Assembly: GCA_964626565.1 (NCBI GenBank)
Contig: CAZVFX010000005.1
Span: 34,314 to 98,313 of the forward strand
From: CAZVFX01 sp964626565
Lineage (GTDB): Bacteria > Myxococcota_A > UBA9042 > CAIXZC01
DNA length: 64,000 nucleotides
Direction: 5' to 3'
Part shown: positions 43,947 through 51,683 of the stretch, in pieces
Layout of the letters: each line of letters opens with the position of its first letter
Numbering within the stretch: the first letter of the stretch is position 1
Notes under the pieces: model-generated
Databases searched by the model: none
Told to the model about the DNA's origin: nothing
What the model saw: the letters and a program-made list of their open reading frames with translations, nothing else
Program-made: the position numbers and the translations under genes

Positions 43947-44690
43947 ATGATTAACATCACCAGAACCGACCGGGTCGTTCACCTCGCGATCGATGTGCCG
44001 CCGGTGAACGTCCTGGACGCAGCCGCGCTGCAGGAAATGGCGGACAAGCTTGAAGAGCTGGCCGACGACGAATCCATCGCTGCGGTGCTGGTTTCCGGCG
44101 CGGGCCGGTGTTTTTCTGCGGGTGCGTCGGTGGAAGACCATGAGGAGGAAAAAGCGCCGGACATGATCGGCGCGCTGGCCGACGTTTGCAAGCGGCTGGC
44201 CCAATTCCCTGCCGCCACTGTAGCTCTGGTCCACGGGCCCTGTATGGGCGGTGGGCTGGAAGTGGCAATGTTCTGCGACTTTGTGGTAGCGGATCCGTCG
44301 GCTCAATTCGGCGTGCCGGAGATTACGCTGGCTTTCTTCCCGCCCTTTGCCTGCGCTGAACTACCCCGGCTGGTTGGACGACAGAACGCCTCGTACCTGG
44401 CCCTTACCGGCGAGGCGATCGGTGCAGAGCAGGCCCAGGCCATGGGGCTGGTTCAGAAAATCATGGACAAAGACACGTGGCCGAAGGTGGAGGTTAAATT
44501 CAACCGGCTCAGTCTGCCCGTGGTGCGTATGACCAAGCAGGCCTTGCTCAAGGGCAGCGGCGGCCTTGATGTGGAAGGGTTGAAATGGCAGTGCAAGAAG
44601 TTCCTGGAAGATCTGTACGACATCGAAGATGTACAGGAAGGGATCGCCAGCTTCGCGGAGAAGCGGCGCCCGGAATGGAAACACAAATAG
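43947..44690 (+). CDS. Enoyl-CoA hydratase family protein, resembling cyclohexa-1,5-diene-1-carbonyl-CoA hydratase
   Basis: A 247-residue crotonase. Oxyanion-hole and acid/base regions are visible: CFSAGASVEDHEEE, GPCMGGGLEVAMFCD and FGVPEITLAFFPP. The SAG.SVEDH pattern and the ITLAFFPPFA region resemble Dch/BamR dienoyl-CoA hydratases of anaerobic aromatic degradation more than ordinary enoyl-CoA hydratases. The next gene is a zinc dehydrogenase, the order expected for that pathway. The assignment is by recall, not alignment; a general crotonase is the fallback. Strong ribosome site CGGAGG. Confidence 0.78.
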   Translation: MINITRTDRVVHLAIDVPPVNVLDAAALQEMADKLEELADDESIAAVLVSGAGRCFSAGASVEDHEEEKAPDMIGALADVCKRLAQFPAATVALVHGPCMGGGLEVAMFCDFVVADPSAQFGVPEITLAFFPPFACAELPRLVGRQNASYLALTGEAIGAEQAQAMGLVQKIMDKDTWPKVEVKFNRLSLPVVRMTKQALLKGSGGLDVEGLKWQCKKFLEDLYDIEDVQEGIASFAEKRRPEWKHK

Positions 44691-44706
44691 CATGTCAGGC
44701 ACCAAC

Positions 44707-44735
44707 AGTACCCGGAGAGCGAGCGACGGGCCTGT
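44707..44735 (+). repeat. GTACCCC hairpin repeat, copy B
   Basis: CCCG-GAGAGCGAGCGA-CGGG, flanked by CAGTA and CCTG. The stem differs from copy A (CCCC/GGGG) by a compensatory change while the loop is conserved. It lies 40 nt upstream of the zinc dehydrogenase start. Confidence 0.7.
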
Positions 44736-44775
44736 CCCGCACCGGCACGATTGATCATCCTACGGAGGGTTTACC

Positions 44776-45795
44776 ATGAAAGCGGCAATGTACTACAAGG
44801 GCGAGAAGTACATGAAGATCGAAGACGTCCCGACTCCGGAACCGGGGCCGGGCGAGGTGTTGGTCAAAGTCGCCGCGTGCGGAGTGTGCCACACCGACCT
44901 GCACTACCTGGACCACGGCACGCCGACCTTCATGGAGCCGCCGTTTATTCTGGGCCACGAGATCAGTGGCACGGTGGTGGGACTGGGGCCGGGGGCCAAG
45001 GGCTTCGCCGAAGGCGACACGCTGATTATCCCCGCAGTTCTCACCTGCGGCCAGTGCCCGGCCTGCAGATTAGGTCGTGAAAACATCTGCCAGCGGATGA
45101 AGATGCTGGGGAACCACATGAACGGCGGGTACGCCGAGTACGTGGTCGTTCCCACCAAGGATCTCGTCCCGCTGTCCAAGGATCTGCCCCTGGAGGACTG
45201 CAGCATCATCGCTGATGCCTTGTCCACTCCCTATCACGCGGTGGTGAACCGGGGCGAGGTCTTGCCCGGCCAGAAGGTAGCGGTGTTTGGTTGCGGCGGT
45301 GTGGGCATCAACGTGGTTCAGTTCGCAGCCCTTGCGGGCGCCCGCGTAATCGCGGTGGACATCCAGGACGAGAAGCTGGAACTCGCCAAGAAGCTCGGCG
45401 CCGAGATGGTGTTTAACGCGAACACCCCCAAAGTTGCAAAGGCGATCCGTAAGGCGACGGGCGGCTGCGACACCGCATTCGAGGCGATCGGCATGCCGGA
45501 CGTGATGCTGGAAGCGATGAACGTATTGAACCCCGGCGGGCGTTTCGTAATGGTGGGCTATAGCCCCCACACCCTGAACCTCCCCGCGGGCCGCATCATG
45601 TTCCGCGAGATGGAAATCCGCGGCTCGTTAGGCTGCCGCCCGGTAGACTACCACCGCATCGTCGGCCTCGTAGAGTCCGGCAAACTCCAGCTCGAGCCCC
45701 TGATCTCGACCCGGTATCCTCTCGAAGAGATAAACCAGGCCTTCGACGACATGCGGGAAGGCAAGCCGATCATCCGGAACCTTGTTGTTCCGTAG
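44776..45795 (+). CDS. Zinc-dependent alcohol dehydrogenase, possibly 6-hydroxycyclohex-1-ene-1-carbonyl-CoA dehydrogenase
   Basis: A 339-residue medium-chain dehydrogenase. Catalytic zinc ligands sit in ACGVCHTDLH and GHEISG; structural zinc ligands are the four Cys of LTCGQCPACRLGRENIC; the NAD(P) site is FGCGGVGINVVQ. Placement after a dienoyl-CoA hydratase-like gene suggests the dehydrogenase of the benzoyl-CoA or cyclohexanecarboxylate route (Had/BamQ); sequence alone supports only a generic zinc alcohol dehydrogenase. GGAGGG lies 6 nt upstream of ATG. A 380-nt non-coding region follows. Confidence 0.85.
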   Translation: MKAAMYYKGEKYMKIEDVPTPEPGPGEVLVKVAACGVCHTDLHYLDHGTPTFMEPPFILGHEISGTVVGLGPGAKGFAEGDTLIIPAVLTCGQCPACRLGRENICQRMKMLGNHMNGGYAEYVVVPTKDLVPLSKDLPLEDCSIIADALSTPYHAVVNRGEVLPGQKVAVFGCGGVGINVVQFAALAGARVIAVDIQDEKLELAKKLGAEMVFNANTPKVAKAIRKATGGCDTAFEAIGMPDVMLEAMNVLNPGGRFVMVGYSPHTLNLPAGRIMFREMEIRGSLGCRPVDYHRIVGLVESGKLQLEPLISTRYPLEEINQAFDDMREGKPIIRNLVVP

Positions 45796-46178
45796 AATTA
45801 CCCAAGACCCGAAGGCACTGGCCTCCGTCCAACACTCTGCCTTTATCAAAGTCACGAGCAATCCGCCGTAGGCCGGGGGCTTGAACCCCCTGGGCGGAGG
45901 GCGGACAACCCCGTCCATGTATTATCGGCCTTCGCAACTGCGTTCTTCTTCCCGCCGGGAGGCGGAGGAGGACCGAGCATGCTACGGCGAGGTCCTGCGA
46001 AGGGGTGGTCCTCCTTCGCCCGGCTGGCGGCGCGACGGTGACTGCCTTCGAGAACAACTGTGACGATTCGGAGGACAGTGCCTTCGACACGGCCGGGCTA
46101 CGGCGGATGGCCCTGTGGGCCAGGGGGTGGTTGACTTCGATTCGGACGGTGCGGAGCTACAAACAGTGACTTCGGGTT
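45796..46178. other. Non-coding region with imperfect inverted repeats
   Basis: No credible gene is present in these 383 nt. Arms at 45952-45974 (CCGCC...GGAGGAGGACC) and 46007-46030 (GGTCCTCC...GGCGG) are imperfect reverse complements, matching in roughly 19 of 24 positions. They enclose part of a second pair, CCTTCGCA (45929-45936) with TGCGAAGG (45996-46003). There is also a GGGGG-CTTGAA-CCCCC hairpin near 45873-45890. It could be a decayed mobile element, a structured RNA or a transcription end for the dehydrogenase operon. Confidence 0.4.
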
Positions 46179-46772
46179 TCAGGGTGCTGGATGTGAGAGT
46201 ACGGGATCCGGCTCCCGGCCGAACCAGGCGACGGCGTAGTTACCGTCGACGGCGATGCCGATGGCGTGCCAGGGTTCGTCCCAGATGCCCTTGTTCAGGA
46301 CCACGTTGATGTGGCCGGGGCTGGACTTCCAGGATTTGACGGCGCTCCCGGGAGTGGCTTTGGCGGAGTGCCGGTGGGAGATTTCGTAGCCGTCGCCGGG
46401 GTAGGTGGTGAGCTCGGAAGGCTTGTTCCACATGCACGCTGCCTGGGCGTGATCGTCGGTGTAGCAGCATGGCGTCCACTTGCCCTTGTCAGACCAGCTA
46501 TGCATGTTGCATTTGCCCTTCTCGGGGCGGTTGTCGTTGAGGTCAGCGACATGGGTACGGGCGACGGTGGTGAGGCTGGGGGACAGGGGGATCGGCCCCA
46601 GGCCGTGGTCGGCCCGGTGCTGCATGAGCAGGTCGTAGAGCTCTTGCTCGGCAGTGGAGACGGCGACATCGCCGACGGCGGCGCCGGACGGGTCGGGACT
46701 CGCGGCACAGGCGGCAAACAACACCCCGGTGATGAACATAAACCGGGTTAGGAATAGCCTGACGCTTGTCAT
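46179..46772 (-). CDS. CAP-domain (SCP/PR1) lipoprotein
   Basis: A 197-residue predicted lipoprotein: signal peptide with lipobox LFAACAA, a short linker, then a CAP domain. Signatures are ELYDLLMQHRADHGLGPIPLSPSLTTVARTHVADL, the HSWSD motif, SPGHINVVLN and HAIGIAVDGNYAVAWFG. Bacterial CAP proteins are secreted, of mostly unknown activity; the His and Glu of the usual cavity are partly kept. Several Cys (KCNMH, PCCYTD, AACMW) suggest disulfides. It is transcribed against its neighbours. Confidence 0.88.
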   Translation of the reverse strand: MTSVRLFLTRFMFITGVLFAACAASPDPSGAAVGDVAVSTAEQELYDLLMQHRADHGLGPIPLSPSLTTVARTHVADLNDNRPEKGKCNMHSWSDKGKWTPCCYTDDHAQAACMWNKPSELTTYPGDGYEISHRHSAKATPGSAVKSWKSSPGHINVVLNKGIWDEPWHAIGIAVDGNYAVAWFGREPDPVLSHPAP

Positions 46773-46810
46773 GGCTTAAAGAATGCCCCGGAGCGACCGA
46801 GAAGGCAAGT

Positions 46811-46842
46811 CACCGTACCCCTCGCTCGCTCTCGGGGTACGG
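46811..46842 (-). repeat. GTACCCC hairpin repeat, copy C (inverted)
   Basis: On the minus strand CCGTACCCC-GAGAGCGAGCGA-GGGGTACGG forms a perfect 9-bp stem with the same 12-nt loop as copies A and B. It lies between the CAP gene and moaD-like gene, about 100 nt before the latter. Confidence 0.72.
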
Positions 46843-46940
46843 GTGGTAGGGCCAATCCGCTTGACATATCGGCCCTGCGCCGATAGTCATTACAGGGTCG
46901 TGCGGGCCGTAGGCCCCGGGGTCGTTAGCGGAGAGAGACA

Positions 46941-47222
46941 TTGGCGGGAACCATCACCATTCAGTTGTTTCAGCAACTGCGGGAAATCGTCGGCGAGAAG
47001 ACTGTTACCTTCGAGGAGTTCGAGGGGACCGTGGAGGAGCTTGTGCGCTGGTTCCTGGAGACCTACCCCGACGCGGCAGAGGAGCTGCTGGAGAACGGAA
47101 AGGTTTCACCTCGCTATCTTGTGGCGGTAAACCAAGCTCTCATCCAACGACCCCAGTGGGGCATGACCAAGCTGCTGGGAGGCGACCAGGTGGCGTTTCT
47201 CACCCTGCTTAGCGGAGGATAG
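46941..47222 (+). CDS. MoaD/ThiS-like sulfur carrier (AOR-associated)
   Basis: A 93-residue ubiquitin-fold sulfur carrier ending in the required diglycine (TLLSGG). MoaD proteins supply sulfur for the molybdopterin dithiolene. Placement at the head of an aldehyde oxidoreductase operon suggests it serves tungstopterin cofactor synthesis, as in Aor operons of Aromatoleum. Start is TTG 46941 behind GGAGAGAGA. The ribosome site of the next gene lies in its last codons, so translation is coupled. Confidence 0.87.
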   Translation: MAGTITIQLFQQLREIVGEKTVTFEEFEGTVEELVRWFLETYPDAAEELLENGKVSPRYLVAVNQALIQRPQWGMTKLLGGDQVAFLTLLSGG

Positions 47223-47226
47223 AACC

Positions 47227-48582
47227 TTGCCTGATTCTTTCACCACGCATTATGCCGTTGTGGGGGCGGGAGTCGCTGGGATCGCAGCCATCGAGGCGCT
47301 GCGCTCCGTCGACGCCAAAGGCGCCGTCCTACTCATCAACGGAGAAAACGTCGTTCCCTATTGCCGTCCCCTGATCATCGAAGAACTGACCGGTGAGCGG
47401 AAAGGAGCGGAGATCGGGCTGAGGGATGCCGGCTGGTACGAATCACACGGTGTAGAGTTGCTCACCGGAGATCCGGCTTCCGCTCTCGACCCGGGAGAGA
47501 AGTTACTCACTCTTGAGTCGGGCCGCACGGTAAAATTTGAAAAATTGCTGGTAGCCACCGGTTCAGTGCCCGTGACCCCGGGAATTCCGGGCCTCGACCA
47601 GGCACCGGGCGCCACCCTGTATTGCCGGGCCGACGTGGCCAAGTTGGCGCCCCTGTGCGCGCCCGGGAAGCGAGCGGTGGTAATAGGCATGGGCCTCATC
47701 GGTTTGCAGGGTATCAAGGCGCTAAGGACCCTGGGCATGCAAGTTACCGCGTTCGAACTTGCCGACCGGGTGCTGCCTTTGATCCTCGACCGTGAGGCCG
47801 CCGGCCTCGCGCAGGCGCAGATGGAGGCGGCGGAGGTCGACGTACGGGTCGATTCGTCGGTAGCCCGGGTAGAGCGGTCGAGCGACGGCTGGACCGCGGT
47901 GACGGGTGAGGGTGCAGAAATACCGTTCGACGTTCTCGTCGTAGCCGCGGGGATGAGGCCCGCATCGTCCCTCCTGGAAGGCACGGGGGTCGACGTCGAC
48001 GGCGGGGTCAAGGTTGGGTCAAACATGGAGACCTCCCTCGCCGGCATCTTTGCGGCCGGGGACGTGACCCGATATCCAAATTGGATCGAGGGGAAGGATG
48101 AAATCCACGCCCACTGGGTGAACGCCTATCGCCAGGGGCGCGTTGCCGGGCTGAACATGGCCGGCGGTGAGGCGGCCGAGTATGAGCCGGTATTCCTCAA
48201 CTCCCTGGACATCTTCAGCCTGCCCGTAATCACCATGGGTGCGAGCCGCAAGGACCAGTTCGAAAACGCCGACATTTACTTCGAGCGCAGCGAGAAGCGC
48301 GCAGCCTATTCCCGGCTGGTGGTATCGGGCGGAAGGGTGGTGGCCGCGACCTTCGTCAACGACGTGGACCGTGCGGGCATGTTCCAGCATCTGGTCCGGG
48401 CCCGGGTAGAAGCGGGGGCTGCGGCGGCGGCGCTGTTCGAGGGCAAACTGGAAGGAGTGGAGTTCTACCAGAATCTACACGCGGAGGTAACCCGGGGCGA
48501 GGTGCAATGGCCCGCGACCATGGACTTGATCGCCAAGTTCCGCAAAGACATGAAGAAGACCCGCTGGGGAGGGACGCAATGA
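47227..48582 (+). CDS. FAD-dependent pyridine nucleotide-disulfide oxidoreductase (AorC-like subunit)
   Basis: A 451-residue flavoprotein. FAD site VVGAGVAGIAAIEALRS at the N-terminus, NAD(P) site VVIGMGLIGLQGIKALR near residue 155, and the second FAD motif GIFAAGDVTRYPN near 275 are intact. No redox disulfide is evident. In NAD-linked AOR complexes such a subunit passes electrons between the ferredoxin subunit and NAD+. Start TTG 47227 follows GGAGG by 8 nt. Its stop overlaps the AOR start (ATGA). Confidence 0.9.
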   Translation: MPDSFTTHYAVVGAGVAGIAAIEALRSVDAKGAVLLINGENVVPYCRPLIIEELTGERKGAEIGLRDAGWYESHGVELLTGDPASALDPGEKLLTLESGRTVKFEKLLVATGSVPVTPGIPGLDQAPGATLYCRADVAKLAPLCAPGKRAVVIGMGLIGLQGIKALRTLGMQVTAFELADRVLPLILDREAAGLAQAQMEAAEVDVRVDSSVARVERSSDGWTAVTGEGAEIPFDVLVVAAGMRPASSLLEGTGVDVDGGVKVGSNMETSLAGIFAAGDVTRYPNWIEGKDEIHAHWVNAYRQGRVAGLNMAGGEAAEYEPVFLNSLDIFSLPVITMGASRKDQFENADIYFERSEKRAAYSRLVVSGGRVVAATFVNDVDRAGMFQHLVRARVEAGAAAAALFEGKLEGVEFYQNLHAEVTRGEVQWPATMDLIAKFRKDMKKTRWGGTQ

Positions 48583-50435
48583 ACGAGGCCATCGGCAACA
48601 TGCGGTCTAATGTAGCGTTCGTGAACCTGACGAGCGGCGAGGTACGCTACGAGGAGACGCCCCCTGAAGTGGTGCGGGCCTATGTTGGTGGGAGGGGGCT
48701 GAACTCCGCCTATCTTCACCGGCTGTTGCCCGATGATGTAGACGCTTTTTCTCCTGAGAACGTGCTCATCTTCGGAACCGGCGCGATGACCGGCACCGGC
48801 TGCCCCAATTCGGGCCGGTTCAACGTTTCCACCAGATCACCGGAATCGATGGCGCTGGCCGACGCCAACTGCGGCGGCTTTTTCGGGCCGGCGCTCCGGT
48901 ATGCGGGCATCGATCGGTTGATAATCACCGGCAAGGCTGACCGTCCGGTGTACCTTAGGGTCGAGAATGACGCGGTGACCGTTGAGGACGCCGGTGACTA
49001 CTGGGGCATGGATGTCAACGAGACCCAGGCCGCGTTGCGGCGTGACGTGGGGCCGCGGGCGGAGACCGTTTGCATCGGCCCGGCCGGCGAAAACATGGTG
49101 CGCTTCGCCTGCGTGATGACCGGAGTAAAGAACGCGGCGGCCAGGGGCGGTACCGGCGCGGTGATGGGCAGCAAGAATCTAAAAGCGATCACCGCGGTGG
49201 GCGGACGAGGTTTGCCGCTCCATGACCCGGAAGGTTTTTTGACCCTCAATAATGAACTGAAGGAGTACCTCACCAACTCGAAAATCGTGCAGGTGCTGGG
49301 AAGGGTGGGCACGCCGTTGTTGTACGAGGTGAGCAACTACCTGGGCGCCATCCGCACGCGCAACAGCCAGGATTCCTCGTTCGAGAGCACCCTGGACGCG
49401 GAGGTGGTGCACGAGCACATCTCGAAAATGATCTCGTGCCACTCATGCGTGGTCCACTGCCGCCACCGCAACATCCACGAAGGTGAGGGCCCCGAATACA
49501 CAACCATCGTGCTGCTGGGCGCCAACCTGGGGATCGCAGACACTGCAAATGTCATTCGGCTCAACAACCTGGTGAACCGGCTGGGCCTGGATGTTTCGTC
49601 CACCGGCGGTATCATTTCCTGGGCCACAGAGTTGTACGAGAAAGGCATTATCGACGACTCGATAACGGGCGAGCCGCTGCGCTTCGGGGACTACGACCTG
49701 GCGGTGCGGCTCATCGAGGCGATTGCGGAGCGGGATGGATTCGGCGCGTTGCTGGCCGAAAGCGGACATGCGGCGAAGCAGCTCAACGACCCGAAGGCAG
49801 ACTACCTGACTGCCATCAAGGGACTGCCCCAATCGGATCCCCACGACTGCCGCTACATAAAGGGGTTTGCGCTGGGTATCGCCATGGCGTCTCGAGGAGC
49901 GGATCACCTGCGCAGCCGGCCCACTCTGGAGGTGCTCGACCTGCCGCCTGAGCTGTTGCGTGAGATCTACGGCGAGGATGTGGACCCGGACCCCACCAGC
50001 TATGAGACCAAGGAGAAGGTGCTGGCCGTCCACGAGGATATATACGCGACCGTCGATGCCATGGGCATCTGCAAATTCGTATGCCACGGCTTCAACAGCC
50101 CGAAGCTCCTCAAATACGGACATTTCGCCGACCTTCTAGAAAAGGCGTTCGGTGCGAAGTTCACGGAAGGGGAGTTGGCCGCGGTGGGAAGACGTATCGT
50201 CGACGTGGAGCGGGCATTGCTGAACCGGTTCGGAGTGCGGAGAGAGCACGACACCTTGCCCCGGCGCTACTTCGATGAACCGATGCCTCACGGGATGGCC
50301 AAAGGTCACCAGATCGACCGTGAGAAATTCGCGCTGATGCGCGAGCGCTTCTATCGCCTTCACGGATGGACCGATGACGGCATCGTCCCCGACGGGCGAG
50401 TCGATGAACTCACCTCTCCGTGGGGAGAGGCATAA
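48579..50435 (+). CDS. Tungsten-containing aldehyde:ferredoxin oxidoreductase family subunit (AorB-like)
   Basis: A 618-residue AOR-family enzyme holding a bis-tungstopterin and one [4Fe-4S] cluster. Family motifs are YVGGRGLNSAYL, GTGAMTGTGCPNSGRFNV, GGTGAVMGSKNLKAI and the cluster ligands in ISCHSCVVHCRH with a distal Cys in MGICKFVCHG. It oxidises aldehydes to acids, or in reverse reduces acids. BamB benzoyl-CoA reductase is in the same superfamily, so that function should be kept in mind given the nearby dienoyl-CoA hydratase-like gene. Operon context (MoaD, FAD subunit, polyferredoxin) favours the AorABC type. ATG 48579 has GGGGAGG upstream. Confidence 0.9.
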   Translation: MNEAIGNMRSNVAFVNLTSGEVRYEETPPEVVRAYVGGRGLNSAYLHRLLPDDVDAFSPENVLIFGTGAMTGTGCPNSGRFNVSTRSPESMALADANCGGFFGPALRYAGIDRLIITGKADRPVYLRVENDAVTVEDAGDYWGMDVNETQAALRRDVGPRAETVCIGPAGENMVRFACVMTGVKNAAARGGTGAVMGSKNLKAITAVGGRGLPLHDPEGFLTLNNELKEYLTNSKIVQVLGRVGTPLLYEVSNYLGAIRTRNSQDSSFESTLDAEVVHEHISKMISCHSCVVHCRHRNIHEGEGPEYTTIVLLGANLGIADTANVIRLNNLVNRLGLDVSSTGGIISWATELYEKGIIDDSITGEPLRFGDYDLAVRLIEAIAERDGFGALLAESGHAAKQLNDPKADYLTAIKGLPQSDPHDCRYIKGFALGIAMASRGADHLRSRPTLEVLDLPPELLREIYGEDVDPDPTSYETKEKVLAVHEDIYATVDAMGICKFVCHGFNSPKLLKYGHFADLLEKAFGAKFTEGELAAVGRRIVDVERALLNRFGVRREHDTLPRRYFDEPMPHGMAKGHQIDREKFALMRERFYRLHGWTDDGIVPDGRVDELTSPWGEA

Positions 50436-50471
50436 TTGGTAATTGAAATTTGGTAATTGAAAATTGAGAAA
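50434..50471. repeat. AATTGAAAATTG stutter repeat overlapping a start codon
   Basis: AT-rich units TTGGTAATTGAAATTTGGTAATTGA and AATTGAAAATTG immediately follow the AOR stop and contain the TTG start of the polyferredoxin gene. Same sequence type as 22350-22390. Confidence 0.75.
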
Positions 50472-50880
50472 AATCTACACCAACCACGACCTTTGTTCCG
50501 GCTGCCGCGCCTGCACGGTCGCGTGCGCCATCGCACACCGCGGCGAAGCCGACCCTTCCCGCAGTGCAATCCAGATCATCCGCAATGCGGTGGAAGGATA
50601 CGAATTCCAGGCGGTGTGCCGGCAATGCGAGGACCCCGAATGTGTGGCCGCGTGCATGGCGGCAGCCCTGTCTGTTGAACCTGGAACCGGGAGAGTCCTT
50701 TTCGACCGGGACCGGTGCATCGGCTGCTGGATGTGCCTCATGGCCTGCCCTCACCACGCCATCGTCAGAGATGAGCCGGCCCGCAAGGCGATCCGGTGTG
50801 ACCAGTGCGAGGGGCGGGAGTCAGCCGCGTGTGTGGCGGCCTGCGCCACCCTTGCGGTACAAGCCACCGACGACGAGTAA
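50464..50880 (+). CDS. Four-cluster ferredoxin-like electron-transfer subunit (AorA-like)
   Basis: A 138-residue protein with cysteines for four [4Fe-4S] clusters: CSGCRACTVAC, CRQCEDPECVAAC, CIGCWMCLMAC and CDQCEGRESAACVAAC. This is the HycB/CooF/AorA type of polyferredoxin, carrying electrons between the AOR subunit and the flavoprotein encoded upstream. The only fitting start is TTG 50464, which lies inside an AATTGAAAATTG stutter repeat with no Shine-Dalgarno; reinitiation after the AOR stop 28 nt upstream may be needed. Last gene of the AOR operon. Confidence 0.9.
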   Translation: MRKIYTNHDLCSGCRACTVACAIAHRGEADPSRSAIQIIRNAVEGYEFQAVCRQCEDPECVAACMAAALSVEPGTGRVLFDRDRCIGCWMCLMACPHHAIVRDEPARKAIRCDQCEGRESAACVAACATLAVQATDDE

Positions 50881-51041
50881 CTCCCTCGGATATCACCCCG
50901 GCGTCAATACGGACAAAATACGTACAAAACACCCGCGCTGACTCAGTGCGGCATTCAGTCTTTCACGTATAGCGCCCCCGCTCAAGCTAGGCATATTTCC
51001 GCGCCGCGTCATGGTTATAAAGTATTTTACACCTATTTAAC

Positions 51042-51071
51042 TTGACAGTTTCTACGTGGCCTTCGTAGTAT
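51042..51071 (+). promoter_or_regulatory. Sigma-70-type promoter of the formate dehydrogenase operon
   Basis: TTGACA (51042-51047), 18 nt, TAGTAT (51066-51071). A strong match located 54 nt upstream of the first gene of the operon, in an AT-rich stretch. Confidence 0.7.
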
Positions 51072-51124
51072 GCCCCTGAAATAGACTCGAAGGTAGGCTT
51101 GGGATTTTGATTTCGGAGGTTGTC

Positions 51125-51619
51125 ATGAAGCGGTTATGCCTGCTGTTTTCGACGCTCTTCCTGGTAGGAGTGGTTTCCTGTGGAACCGCAGGAGGAGATG
51201 GTGACAAGGACACTGGGCAGCCGGTGGCGGATAGCGTGGCCGGAGAGGACGTTCCGGCTGCAGAAGACCTATCGGCGGCGGAAGATGTCCCTGCCGCTGA
51301 GGATGTCCCTGCCGCTGAGGACATTCCTGCCGCTGAGGACATTCCGGCTGCTGAGGACATCCCCGTGGAGGAGGACGTAACCGAGGATGCGGGTGCGGCT
51401 GTCACCTACACCAACACCATCGGGCCAATGCTGGATTCCGACGGTTGCCTGGGGTGCCACGGAGCGAGCAAGCCGATTCCGTTGACCACCTATGCAGAGG
51501 TGATGGTTACCGTCGACAACGGCTCCATGAAGGCGAAGCTGGAAGAGGGCCACATGGGCGCGTCCCAGGAGTTGGCTGACGTAGTCTTGGGTTGGATTGA
51601 GGCCGGGGCCCCCGAATAG
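51125..51619 (+). CDS. Small lipoprotein with CxxCH heme-c motif
   Basis: A 164-residue lipoprotein: lipobox GVVSCGT, then a linker of six-residue repeats (AAEDVP/AAEDIP, about five copies, encoded by 18-bp DNA repeats near 51270-51360), then a ~75-residue domain with DGCLGCHGAS. CLGCH is a c-type heme attachment site, and the short length with a following Met fits a mono-heme cytochrome (a Met in EEGHMGAS could be the second ligand). Directly upstream of a formate dehydrogenase that lacks a cytochrome b subunit, it may be the electron acceptor on the periplasmic side. GGAGG 5 nt before ATG. Confidence 0.82.
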   Translation: MKRLCLLFSTLFLVGVVSCGTAGGDGDKDTGQPVADSVAGEDVPAAEDLSAAEDVPAAEDVPAAEDIPAAEDIPAAEDIPVEEDVTEDAGAAVTYTNTIGPMLDSDGCLGCHGASKPIPLTTYAEVMVTVDNGSMKAKLEEGHMGASQELADVVLGWIEAGAPE

Positions 51620-51683
51620 GGTCTGGGCAGATCATTGATAAGGAAACGTTGGTAACTTTTAACTGAGCAACGGGAGATTGCGA

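Noticed and set aside
43885..44735. GTACCCC hairpins as ordinary terminators
   Set aside because: No T-tract follows them and genes of the same direction begin 32-40 nt downstream.
45881..46063. Small frames between the zinc dehydrogenase and the CAP gene
   Set aside because: Arg-rich, no ribosome site and crossed by inverted repeats; no support as genes.
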